A DNA stretch of 58,491 nt from a bacterium (lineage in GTDB: Bacteria; Bacteroidota; Bacteroidia; Chitinophagales; Saprospiraceae), in assembly GCA_024742755.1 (NCBI GenBank), contig JANSXW010000022.1, positions 1 through 58,491 on the forward strand, given 5' to 3'. Both the position numbers and the translations under genes were made by a program. The notes below the pieces were generated by a model, which had not been told where the DNA came from, searched no databases, and was given only the letters and a program-made list of their open reading frames with translations. How positions within the stretch are numbered: the first letter of the stretch is position 1; every line of letters begins with the position of its first letter. Positions 8,701-14,956 of the stretch are shown here, piece after piece.

Positions 8701-10434
8701 GACCCTCTACGGCTTAGTGTGGACATTAATACGGTCAGTGGGCAGAGCAGCTTGCAATGGACGACTCCAAACGGACAGATCCTCTCCGGCCCGCAAACTG
8801 CCACACCACAGATCAGTGAGCCCGGTTGGTACTTTATATCCGTCACGGACCCGGAGAGTGGCTGCAGCGCCACAGACTCTACCTGGGTTGCCGATGGCCG
8901 TATCGCGCCTGAAGCTGCCCTCACTAATCCGGACTTGCTTACGCTCAACTGCAATGCAGACAGCCTTTTGCTGGACGCCACTGCCACCACCGGAGGCACA
9001 GGCACTGGCTTTTCCTATGAATGGCGGCGCGGGGCTTTCAATACCATCGGCACCACCGCTCAGCAGTGGGTAACCGAGGTCGGAAACTACCGGCTGCTCG
9101 TTCAGGATGAAGGCTCCGGCTGCCGGGACACCCTGCTCTTTCAGATCAGCGGAGACTTCGAACCGCCTGTGGCTGACCTTGCCACCCCTAACCGGCTCAA
9201 TTGTAACGTCACCTCCGTTGTGCTGGACGGTACCGGGTCAGAAAGCGGCCCTAACCTGGTGTATGCCTGGCTGGACAGCAACGATCTCGTGCTTGCACAG
9301 GACACATTGAGGCTGACTGTAGACTCGCCCGGCACGTACACCCTGCAAGTCACGAATGAAGACAATGGCTGTTCCTCCCTTGAAACGGTGGAAGTGGAAA
9401 GCGATGCAGACTTCCCGGAAATCAATATCGCAGTACCAGCGCAGCTCAGCTGTAGCCGGACCAACGTCACGCTAAACGGCAGTGCCTCCACCGGCAATGG
9501 GCCACTGCTCTTCAACTGGGCTGCCGAAGCAGGCGGGGTGCTGACAGGGCCCACCGGTCAGCCCACGGCAACGGCTGCCGCTGAAGGCCTTTACGTGCTA
9601 AGCCTGACGGACCAAAGCAACGGTTGTACCGTGATGGATACGATAGCCGTCACCGCTTCCGCTCCCCTGATCACGGATGTCAGCTGGCTGGCACAAAGCC
9701 CATCCTGCCCCGGGGACCGCGATGGCAGCATCCTGTTGGATTCTGTAGCCGGAGGTACGCCCCCATTCCTGTCCGGCATCAACGGAGGGGCACTGTCTGC
9801 CGATAACGCCTATGTCAATCTTGGGGCGGGCACCTACCCTATCTTGCTTGAAGATGCAAATGGCTGTCAGTGGGACTCCGCCGTAACAATTGCGGCCTCA
9901 AATGGCATTGATATTGAACTTGGGCCAGATACCACCATACAGCTTGGGCAGCAAGTCAGCCTTTCTGCGATTGTGGAAGCCGGAACGCCGGACTCTGTCT
10001 GGTGGTGGCCTGCGCCAGGCATTCAGGAAGGCTTGTCCTACACGGTAGCACCAACGCTGACCACGCTTTATCAGGTTTGGGCAGTAGATGAGAACGGGTG
10101 TTTGGACCAGGCCGCCGTTACGGTGAAAGTACTCAAAGAAACACCTGTTTATGCACCAACGGTCTTCTCGCCCAATGGTGACAATAACAACGATCTGTTC
10201 CTGCTCTACAGCCGCGATGGGCTGGGCACAATCGAGGTATTCCGGATTTTTGACCGTTGGGGCAACCTTGTGCATGAAGCCAGAGACTGCCCGCTTAATG
10301 ATGAAGCTTGTGGGTGGGACGGTACGTTCAGAGGGAGCGACATGGACAGTGATGTCTTCACCTTTTATGCGGAGATCAACCTGTCGGGTGGAGGCACCAC
10401 CATTATTTCAGGTGATGTCCTCCTTTTGCGGTAG
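2749..10434 (+). CDS. Giant T9SS-secreted repeat protein with P-domain and gliding-type CTD
   Basis: A 2,561-residue predicted adhesin-like surface protein. Order: signal peptide (about 1-21, ending LLFAQ); a proprotein-convertase P-domain-like jelly roll (about 25-200; NLVLTLTSPSG, NGTWTISIENT); a cysteine-containing linker; three ~50-residue repeats with ..GCDS.. signatures; 22 tandem Ig/PKD-like repeats of ~84 residues (4162-9669); one SprB-like repeat (about GGTPPFLSGINGG ... LEDANGCQW); a further Ig-like module; and a gliding-motility-associated C-terminal domain (starts near VYAPTVFSPNGDNNND, includes FDRWGNLVHEA and GWDGTFRG), the type B signal for the type IX secretion system. The frame is open from 2293 but the signal peptide fixes the start at 2749. 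It ends 2 bases from marC, convergently. Secretion route is well supported; ligand unknown. Confidence 0.92.
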   Translation: MRRTCFLFCLALLSGTPLLFAQPCGLTDTLGIAVNSSPTYTYEVFDIFNDDLGAVDQGICGIDIRFAHQYVDNLVLTLTSPSGQSATLIGPNTDQQFEFTFGSIWDIRFVPCLEVPDPDPGSLFGWDNNQTGNFSNLNFYNGSYYPFQGCLEDFNTGTANGTWTISIENTPSDYIGEITYFQIQFCDARGPDCCFAEGGNLFAEDVLTCEGDTLLDIDPLLAFDNGQTPDTAIYGYTYLLGQNGIFTDTTDHPDLTGFAPGSYQICGLSYQLEDLDSLPEPDGMLTLDSIRNNLDGLEPRFCGELSDSCIQVTIVPLPTTELLEETICLGDTLVVGDTTLTNSGFYEIELLSFAGCDSLVQVDLTVLPPIETNLADTLCPGQSIAVGPNIYNTTGIFRDTLPSAAGCDSIVILDLTVLPPNIVDTTVTICQGEGFAVGDSLLTEAGSYSFFLTSTQNCDSTLNITVEVLAPIASIAPAFDLTCITTEVNLDGTGSTPSGQLSYQWYAPDGTPLGTNAAQTVNLAGDYVLEVSQMSTDMTVCTDFDTLTVQIDTIPPTADAGPPDTLNCTQGQVTLGTLANPNPAHTYFWFTPDGNIISDVFQPSAVANEPGDYFLVVTDIDNRCSDTSMTTVLEDQSLPVVNPGSDTVLSCLNPEILLDGSGSSTGDEFAYEWRDAAGNLLQDGTTLFPTVSEGGTYQLMVENLLTNCRDSATVDVGYDTIAPRITLPLPDTITCTQPTVSFSANVTGAGAAPLYNWTPSAGGNILTGPGNLSITVDAGAIYTLTAENTLNGCRDTAAVTVQEDITVTNAVLATPDTLDCSQPSITLDGTGSSSGPDILYTWSGTPQPPVSTNGFNATVDAPGTYQLIVTNTINACADTAIATVALDTLQPFSTAGPDRTLTCDSTLVTLDGTGSSTGPQYDYDWVEIFGTGLVDTNTLQATIASPGVYMLVVTDVQNGCFDTSFAIVNIDTLSPMASIATPLRLNCILPEVMLDGTNSDTGAGFSFEWSSADNSNFVSGLNTLTPTVNAPGLYQLEIENDSTGCTGIAEVEVLQDTLPPVADAGADTLINCYHPTVSIGSNSSSQGADILYSWSGPPGGISGPVNEQFAEAAAQGTYILNVRNTTTGCEASDTVFVAADFNFPVASAGPDQELGCAIPEVTLTGAGSATLNTVFEWAGPCLSGDATAQDVMATCDGIYILSVTDTLNGCTTRDTALVTRDPLSPNAILPDTLALSCLQGTALLDATASEGATFSWFFNGMPISPGGLSFTIDSAGIYTLIANNAAGDCPDTASVAATLDCSPALQIAAPDTLTCAITTITLDASGTESGPNITYTWLAPGPDCVESGAATLQPVVRCPGIYQLIATNTTFGLSDTLAVEVPSNTLAPIAEAGPGDTLTCPEPTTILSATGSTTGPGIGYTWTKLDDETFVKDSFSIFVNDASTYFLTVIDSTNGCFAEDIVVVQRSNNLPDINFSSTIIPCMQDSFWLQAFVVPQGPPYVYEWEGGIILDSADSIAVLLDTAGVVRLTVTNPANNCSSFRDVTVIQQECVPCLDSIPADTLTCATPQVTLSGSFCEPCIGCTVEWTTMDGNILSVPDSLSIVVNQPGLYTLNATDTLGFSAKVTVNVAEFSSPPELTLSPVQELNCTDTLATLTVSGMPGSAFSYQWSSEDAPLPEGDTLPSVVVTQPGLYAVLVTDLFTGCENTGEVEVVADTVPPVADAGPAQALTCEQPTVTLDGSGSAFGSAIQYAWSGPPANIPGGTTFNPSVNTPGWYELMVTDTTTGCTSLDSVFVSQYTDLPAVPSIPDTVLTCTSPTVLLQGSLPNTTGYSSCWYRLNATGDPTGPCVPTLDIDVSLPGQYGFEVQNDTSGCTSMVTVNVGIDTIAPVLEVADTLLFPCNSDSLTITAIATPPALVTYQWSSPGGFPVQQADQATATVFQPGVYQVQIERVDNGCSATELIWVAADDRIPEVTAGPDTVIACNNDPLRLSVDINTVSGQSSLQWTTPNGQILSGPQTATPQISEPGWYFISVTDPESGCSATDSTWVADGRIAPEAALTNPDLLTLNCNADSLLLDATATTGGTGTGFSYEWRRGAFNTIGTTAQQWVTEVGNYRLLVQDEGSGCRDTLLFQISGDFEPPVADLATPNRLNCNVTSVVLDGTGSESGPNLVYAWLDSNDLVLAQDTLRLTVDSPGTYTLQVTNEDNGCSSLETVEVESDADFPEINIAVPAQLSCSRTNVTLNGSASTGNGPLLFNWAAEAGGVLTGPTGQPTATAAAEGLYVLSLTDQSNGCTVMDTIAVTASAPLITDVSWLAQSPSCPGDRDGSILLDSVAGGTPPFLSGINGGALSADNAYVNLGAGTYPILLEDANGCQWDSAVTIAASNGIDIELGPDTTIQLGQQVSLSAIVEAGTPDSVWWWPAPGIQEGLSYTVAPTLTTLYQVWAVDENGCLDQAAVTVKVLKETPVYAPTVFSPNGDNNNDLFLLYSRDGLGTIEVFRIFDRWGNLVHEARDCPLNDEACGWDGTFRGSDMDSDVFTFYAEINLSGGGTTIISGDVLLLR
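4162..9669 (+). repeat. 22 tandem Ig/PKD-like repeats inside the giant gene
   Basis: Twenty-two consecutive units of about 84 codons. Each has a 'DTLxC.xPxVxLDGxGSxxGP' opening, a central aromatic 'Y.W' strand, a 'xPGxYxLxVTNxxxGC' strand and an acidic 'xDTxxP' linker. Paired Cys (first and last strands) recur in most units and could form one disulfide per domain. Units are diverged rather than near-identical at the DNA level. Confidence 0.9.
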
Positions 10435-10436
10435 GC

Positions 10437-11066
10437 TTAAGCCAGTACTTTCACCAGTTCAACGATGCCGGTGATGATATTCTGAATACCGATGGCCATG
10501 ACCAGGAAGCCCATGATGCGGCTTAATGCATTGAGCCCAGCCACGCCTAACAGCTTTTGCAGATATGGGGAATACCGGAGCACGCTGTACACAATAGCGC
10601 CCATAGCGACTACCACAGCCGAAATAACCAGCCTTGGCTCCCAGGTGGTATGCTCGGCCTGAATGCTGATCAGGTAAGAAATGGAACCGGGCCCCGAGAG
10701 CAACGGCATAGCCATTGGCGAGAAGGAGATATCGTCCTTGGTCAGTGCTTCCTGTTTCACTTTTTTGTCTACCGCCCGCCCTTCAGCAAATTTTCCGCTC
10801 ATGAGGGAGTAACCGGACAGGAGAATGACCAACCCTCCGGCAATCCGCATCGCATTGATGCTAATGCCAAAAAAGCTTAGGATGAGCGATCCGGCCAGGA
10901 AAAAAGTCAGCAAAATCAAAGTGAAGTAAAGGCTGGTATGCAAAGCCGTCTGCGTCCGTTCCTGCTTGGTATAATGCGGAGTCATCCCCAGAAATACCGG
11001 AATTGCTCCAAGCGGGTTTACCATTGAAAACAAGGACGCCAGCACTGCTAAAAACAGCTCTAACAT
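10437..11066 (-). CDS. MarC family integral membrane protein
   Basis: A 209-residue inner-membrane protein of the MarC/YchE family (UPF0056), whose members were once wrongly thought to be multidrug resistance factors and whose substrates are unsettled. It has about six TM segments; the hallmark start is MLELFLAVLASLFSMVNPLG with the NPxGxxP element, and a second similar element follows mid-protein (PMAMPLLSGPGSISYLI). Length is normal for the family. The gene is convergent with the giant surface gene, 2 bases apart. Upstream on the same strand lies the structured RNA candidate and its terminator. Confidence 0.9.
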   Translation of the reverse strand: MLELFLAVLASLFSMVNPLGAIPVFLGMTPHYTKQERTQTALHTSLYFTLILLTFFLAGSLILSFFGISINAMRIAGGLVILLSGYSLMSGKFAEGRAVDKKVKQEALTKDDISFSPMAMPLLSGPGSISYLISIQAEHTTWEPRLVISAVVVAMGAIVYSVLRYSPYLQKLLGVAGLNALSRIMGFLVMAIGIQNIITGIVELVKVLA

Positions 11067-11266
11067 GGTTGTGTATACTTTTTGGGTGGCGATGCCACTT
11101 TTTGTTTAAAATTTAATTCTGAATCAAGCAAGACGATCCCGAAAATCAAAATAATTGCCGGTCAAGCCGTACTTAAGTCTTCATATACACTTGTTTTCTT
11201 CTGAAAGTTTCCCTGGTTGCGTTAAATTTTAAAGTTTTTTCATTCCCAAACAATGTGAGCAAACAT

Positions 11267-11296
11267 AAAAAAGGGGAGCAGATAAGACTGCTCCCC
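11267..11296 (-). terminator. Minus-strand intrinsic terminator
   Basis: GGGGAGCA / TGCTCCCC 8-bp stem (11273-11296) with an 8-nt loop; read on the minus strand it is followed by TTTTTT (11272-11267). It lies 200 bases upstream of marC, so it ends a separate RNA or attenuates a long marC leader. Confidence 0.85.
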
Positions 11297-11531
11297 AGAA
11301 AAACACCTAAAACCCATATTCGTAACATGAAAAATTTTCATGCCATATTTTTATTTGTTGTGGAATGTTGAGCCAATTGCAGTTTTTCCTGCAAATTGGC
11401 TTCAACGTCATTCCCCTTGTAAAGTGAACGGTTATTTTTGCTCTGCGTTCAGAGCAATACCACCGTTCTAGTTACATCCGTTTAGACTAAGGAAAACGAT
11501 GAAGTCACACATTTTTTTATTTTTTTTTGCA
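11267..11531 (-). ncRNA. Structured small RNA candidate (~265 nt)
   Basis: A minus-strand transcript is predicted from a consensus -7 box (11538-11545) to an intrinsic terminator (11267-11296). In 5'-3' order it folds into: a hairpin with GAACGGT/ACCGTTC outer stem (11462-11468 with 11426-11432) and a GCTCTG/CAGAGC inner stem (11450-11455 with 11440-11445); a long stem at 11362-11414 of 6+4+7+4 bp separated by bulges on one side and capped by GAAAAA; a short CATGAAAA/TTTTCATG hairpin (about 11326-11342); then the terminator. No known family motif (tmRNA, SRP, RNase P) is visible; a 6S-like or cis-regulatory role cannot be excluded. A 34-codon ORF starting inside the long stem is probably fortuitous. 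Confidence 0.55.
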
Positions 11532-11537
11532 TAGCGG

Positions 11538-11545
11538 CAAAAGTA
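11538..11545 (-). promoter_or_regulatory. -7 box of the minus-strand RNA
   Basis: TACTTTTG on the minus strand matches TAnnTTTG exactly, with TTG about 17 bases upstream (near 11563-11565). The expected transcription start is near 11531. Confidence 0.55.
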
Positions 11546-11618
11546 AAACAAGTCTCCGTTTTCAACAGTGATAATTATCACGAATTTTTGCAATGCCGTC
11601 TCCAAAACAGTTTTTTCA

Positions 11619-12218
11619 ATGGAAAGATTTGACAATCCAGATAAATTCCTCCACGATGCCTGGCACTTGCTAATTAAAGCAGCGATTAAGCGGAAAGGCG
11701 ATTACCAAAAACCCAGCGTAGCAACTGTTGATGCAGACGGTTTTGCCCGGCAGCGGGTAATCGTATTGCGCGAGGCAGACCTACAACAGCGGCAGCTTAC
11801 CTTTTTTACAGATGCCCGCTCTCAAAAAGCAGAGGAGCTTACAAAGCATCCATATCTGTCTTGCCTTTTTTGGGATGAACGCAAAAAAGTCCAAATCCGG
11901 ATGAGCGGAAAGGTCATTCTGGAACAAGGTTCAGAGCAGTGCCGTCAATATTGGGACCGGCTTCCGGTGCAGGGGCGCTCCAGCTATGCGGCACTTTCAG
12001 CACCGGGCACGCCTCAGAAGACAGACAAGGAGCCCCTGCCTGATCACTGGCACGACGAAATGGACCTGCAGGAGACCGCCTATGCGTTTGAGCATTTCAT
12101 GGTCATCACCTGTCAGGTTTACAGCGCCGACCTTTTGCATTTGCACCACGAAGGGCACCAAAGGGCGCAGTTTAAATATCAGGATGGCGCATGGGCAGGC
12201 AACTGGGTGGCTCCCTGA
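11619..12218 (+). CDS. Pyridoxamine 5'-phosphate oxidase family flavoprotein
   Basis: A 199-residue cytoplasmic protein with the split-barrel FMN-binding fold. Recognisable parts are PSVATVDADGFARQRVIVLRE (strand pair near residues 34-54), LTFFTDARSQKAEEL (FMN contact region) and the Trp-rich core SCLFWDERKKVQIRMSGKV. The C-terminus lacks the R-W-R/LAP ending of true PdxH, and the WDRLPVQGRSSYAAL segment is typical of the wider Alr4036-like group, so a pdxH symbol is not given. ATG 11619 starts the conserved region; the ORF extends to 11568 without coding character. It ends 54 bases from the convergent htrA-like gene. Confidence 0.82.
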   Translation: MERFDNPDKFLHDAWHLLIKAAIKRKGDYQKPSVATVDADGFARQRVIVLREADLQQRQLTFFTDARSQKAEELTKHPYLSCLFWDERKKVQIRMSGKVILEQGSEQCRQYWDRLPVQGRSSYAALSAPGTPQKTDKEPLPDHWHDEMDLQETAYAFEHFMVITCQVYSADLLHLHHEGHQRAQFKYQDGAWAGNWVAP

Positions 12219-12272
12219 TGGCCCCTTCTTCCTACCGAATAACCAAATGAAGACGATTTACCGTACGATGGC

Positions 12273-13448
12273 TTAGCGCGCGGGGTCGAGCCGCAGCTGT
12301 GTTTTCAGCCGCTTTTCATCCCGAATTAACTCCACCTCCACCATATCTCCCGGTTCATATTTTTCAAGAATCAGAATCAGGTCGTTGGTGGATTTAACCG
12401 CTTCACCATCGATACCGGTAATAATGTCCCCCAGGACAATACTGCCATAACGGTCCCGCATCGTCGGGCGGATACCGGCTTTTTCAGCACCACTGCCTTT
12501 AATCACATCAATAACGAGTGCGCCGTCCAGCCCCAGCCGCTCGACAATCTGCGGGCGCGCCAGCTCCACGCCCAATGTAGGCCGCTTGAGCCGTCCATAC
12601 TCAATGAGTTCGGGGACCACCCAGCTGACTACGTCGACCGGGATGGAGAAGCCGATCCCTGCGGAAGCACCGGAAGGGCTGTAAATCGCAGTATTCACAC
12701 CTATGAGCCGGCCGGAGCTGTCCAGGAGCGGCCCCCCGGAGTTGCCGGGGTTGATCGCAGCGTCTGTTTGAATAACGTCCCGGATGGGGATACCTGCCAC
12801 AGACTCTATTTCCCGCCCGAGGGCACTTACGATCCCGGTGGTCAGGGTTTGGTCCAGTCCAAAGGGGTTACCGATGGCGTAAACCGATTGCCCGACCTGC
12901 AAGTTGTCAGAAGTGCCGACTGGCATTGGCCGCAGGGCATTGCGGGGCGCTTCGATGCGCAATACGGCCAGGTCTTTCTCAGGCGCCACACCAACTGACA
13001 CCGCTTCCCAGGTAGTGCGGTCCGCCAGTGTCACCGTGGCCCGGTCTGCACCTTGTATCACATGGTAATTGGTAATGATATGCCCCTTGTAGTCCCAAAC
13101 GAAACCGGAGCCGCTACCTCTGGGGATTTCCGTAATATTCCGGCTGAAGTAATCCCGCCTTACGTTGGTGGTAGTGATATAGCATACCGAAGGCGCTGAC
13201 TCTTCAAACAACCGGATATTGGCGCGCTCCTGTGGATTGAGCCCATTTGAAGCAGCAGGCTCCCGGGTGGCAGGCAGGGTTGCCGTTGCATCCGCTCCTG
13301 AAGCATTGGGGTCGGAAGTTTCGGTTACTTCCTCCGATTGTGTTTCACCTGGCACGTCAGCATCTGCCCGGGAAGTCCACGCAGCACCAGCAAAAAAACC
13401 GCAGCCGAGTAAAGCCAGCCAGATGAATAGGCTGAATCGATTGTTCAT
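12273..13448 (-). CDS. HtrA/DegP-like serine protease with one PDZ domain
   Basis: A 391-residue periplasmic quality-control protease. An N-terminal membrane anchor or signal (residues 5-24) is followed by a low-complexity linker to about 70, a trypsin-like domain with complete triad His129 (NYHV), Asp159 (EKDLAVL) and Ser237 (NPGNSGGPL), and a single PDZ domain (about 290-385). One PDZ and an uncleaved-looking anchor recall DegS/HhoA types. The gene is 5 bases downstream of the next gene's stop (13454) on the same strand, suggesting an operon in which the 'asparagine synthetase B' family protein is translated first. Confidence 0.93.
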   Translation of the reverse strand: MNNRFSLFIWLALLGCGFFAGAAWTSRADADVPGETQSEEVTETSDPNASGADATATLPATREPAASNGLNPQERANIRLFEESAPSVCYITTTNVRRDYFSRNITEIPRGSGSGFVWDYKGHIITNYHVIQGADRATVTLADRTTWEAVSVGVAPEKDLAVLRIEAPRNALRPMPVGTSDNLQVGQSVYAIGNPFGLDQTLTTGIVSALGREIESVAGIPIRDVIQTDAAINPGNSGGPLLDSSGRLIGVNTAIYSPSGASAGIGFSIPVDVVSWVVPELIEYGRLKRPTLGVELARPQIVERLGLDGALVIDVIKGSGAEKAGIRPTMRDRYGSIVLGDIITGIDGEAVKSTNDLILILEKYEPGDMVEVELIRDEKRLKTQLRLDPAR

Positions 13449-13453
13449 ATCCG

Positions 13454-14731
13454 TTAAGTTTTACGTTTCTTTTTCTTTGCTGCCGGGAACAGGATGTTGT
13501 TCAAAATCAGGCGGTAGCCCGGCGATTTAGGGTGCAAGCTAAGGTCTGTCTCCGGGTCCTGTACGTAGTGGCGGTAGTCCTCCGGGTCGTGGCCTCCGTA
13601 AAAAGAGAAGAACCCCTGGCCATATTCACTATGCAGGTAACGCGCTTCTTTAGCGGGTTTGTTCTCTCCCAGCACCAAAATATTCGATTTGATGTTTTGG
13701 TTACGGAAGGCAGTCGTTTGCCCCATAAACCCTTTCACCGTACGGGTGTGATTTTGGGTAAGCATCGTCGGGACGGGGTCCCACTTAGCAGAAAAATCGA
13801 ACAACGTAAAGTAATCCTGTTCAGGATTGATGCGCCGCCCCCGGGAGTGGTCAATATCAGAGTATTCGTACTCCAATGGATTGCGCTCCAGCTGAAAGTC
13901 CTCGAAGGCAAAGGTCTTGGAGTAGTCCAGCTTGGATTGGGCGTTGGGGTCGACCGGGTCCCCATCGTACATTTCAGCGCAGATGTCAACCCCTTCAGCC
14001 GCCAATGCAATATCATAGGTGTCGGTGGCAGAGCACATGGCAAACATGAAGCCGCCACCTACTACGTATTCTTTGATGCGCTTCACCACAGCCAGCTTGA
14101 GCTGGGAGACTTTGGTAAAGCCCAGGTCGTAGGCCAGTTCTTCCATCTTGCGCTGATTCTCCCGGTACCAGGTCTGATTGTGATAGGTACGGTAGAAACG
14201 CCCGTACTGCCCGGTGAAATCTTCATGGTGGAGGTGGAGCCAGTCGTATTCGGTTAGCTCGTCGTTGAGCACTTCGCGATCGTAGATGGTTTCGTAGGGA
14301 ATCTCCGCGTAAGTCAGCACCAGCGTCACGGCATCATCCCAGGGTTGTATTTTTTCGCCCCGGGCGTTGAAATCGGGGGTATAGACGGCAATTTTGGGCG
14401 CTTTTTCAAGCTTGATCGCCTCCATATTGACTTCCGGGTCAGCGATTTCGTTCAGAATGCTGTTAAACTGCCCGTCCGCGACCACTTCGTAGGAGACACC
14501 ACGGGTCAGGCATTCTTTTTCAAAAGTCCGGTTGTAGGGAAAGGCAAAACTGCCGCCCCGGTAATTGAGCAGCCACCAGGCCTCCACATTACTGGACAGC
14601 ACCCAGTAGGTGATGCCGTAGGCCTTCAGGTGGTCCTTTTGGGTCTCATGGTCCATAGGCAACAGGATGTAGGAAGCCTGTACCTGAAGGGCCAGAAGTA
14701 GGAAAAACGCGATCTGCACTAATTTCTTCAT
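13454..14731 (-). CDS. Bacteroidota 'asparagine synthetase B' family exported protein
   Basis: A 425-residue protein of a family widespread in Bacteroidota and usually annotated asparagine synthetase B, although no AsnB nucleophile Cys or ATP-pyrophosphatase motif is visible. It has a signal peptide (MKKLVQIAFFLLLALQVQA), so an extracytoplasmic place is expected. Conserved stretches include LLNYRGGSF, KAPKIAVYTP, WLHLHHEDFTGQYG, GGGFMFAMCSATD, GFMGQTTAF, FYGGHDPED and SPGYRLILNNILFPAAKKK. The Gly-rich, Cys-containing centre resembles a class I glutamine-amidotransferase-like (ThuA-like) fold; this is inference. ATG 14731 is used because the signal peptide starts there; the ORF runs to 14791. 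Confidence 0.8.
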   Translation of the reverse strand: MKKLVQIAFFLLLALQVQASYILLPMDHETQKDHLKAYGITYWVLSSNVEAWWLLNYRGGSFAFPYNRTFEKECLTRGVSYEVVADGQFNSILNEIADPEVNMEAIKLEKAPKIAVYTPDFNARGEKIQPWDDAVTLVLTYAEIPYETIYDREVLNDELTEYDWLHLHHEDFTGQYGRFYRTYHNQTWYRENQRKMEELAYDLGFTKVSQLKLAVVKRIKEYVVGGGFMFAMCSATDTYDIALAAEGVDICAEMYDGDPVDPNAQSKLDYSKTFAFEDFQLERNPLEYEYSDIDHSRGRRINPEQDYFTLFDFSAKWDPVPTMLTQNHTRTVKGFMGQTTAFRNQNIKSNILVLGENKPAKEARYLHSEYGQGFFSFYGGHDPEDYRHYVQDPETDLSLHPKSPGYRLILNNILFPAAKKKKRKT

Positions 14732-14956
14732 GAATACTTCAAATTTCTTTTGCCGCGGGCAAGCCGCCCGGTCCAACATTTTACGACACACAATTGTATA
14801 CTAAACTCGTAATATAAGATAATAAACGAACAGGCTCCCAAATGTATGCCTCAGTTAGTGTTTTAACAAAATACTAACAGGAGGTTCAGGTGGTCTCCTG
14901 AAAAATCCATTATTATTGTGTGCTCTGACGATGAGCGCAGCAAAATAAAAGAATTG

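Noticed and set aside
4162-9669. CRISPR or DNA-level satellite
   Set aside because: The repetition is at the protein level (Ig-like domains) and units are diverged; no short identical repeats with spacers.
11312-11415. 34-codon ORF in the structured RNA
   Set aside because: It starts inside a long stem and its length is expected by chance in AT-rich sequence; kept only as a note.
11267-11531. Assigning the RNA as 6S, tmRNA, SRP or RNase P RNA
   Set aside because: No diagnostic sequence motif was seen; the overall fold differs from a single 6S-type hairpin.
13532-14257. Plus-strand ORF opposite the 'asparagine synthetase B' family gene
   Set aside because: Shadow of a well-conserved minus-strand protein.
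13454-14731. True asparagine synthetase (AsnB) function
   Set aside because: No N-terminal nucleophile Cys or PP-loop motif, and a signal peptide is present; the family name is a label only.
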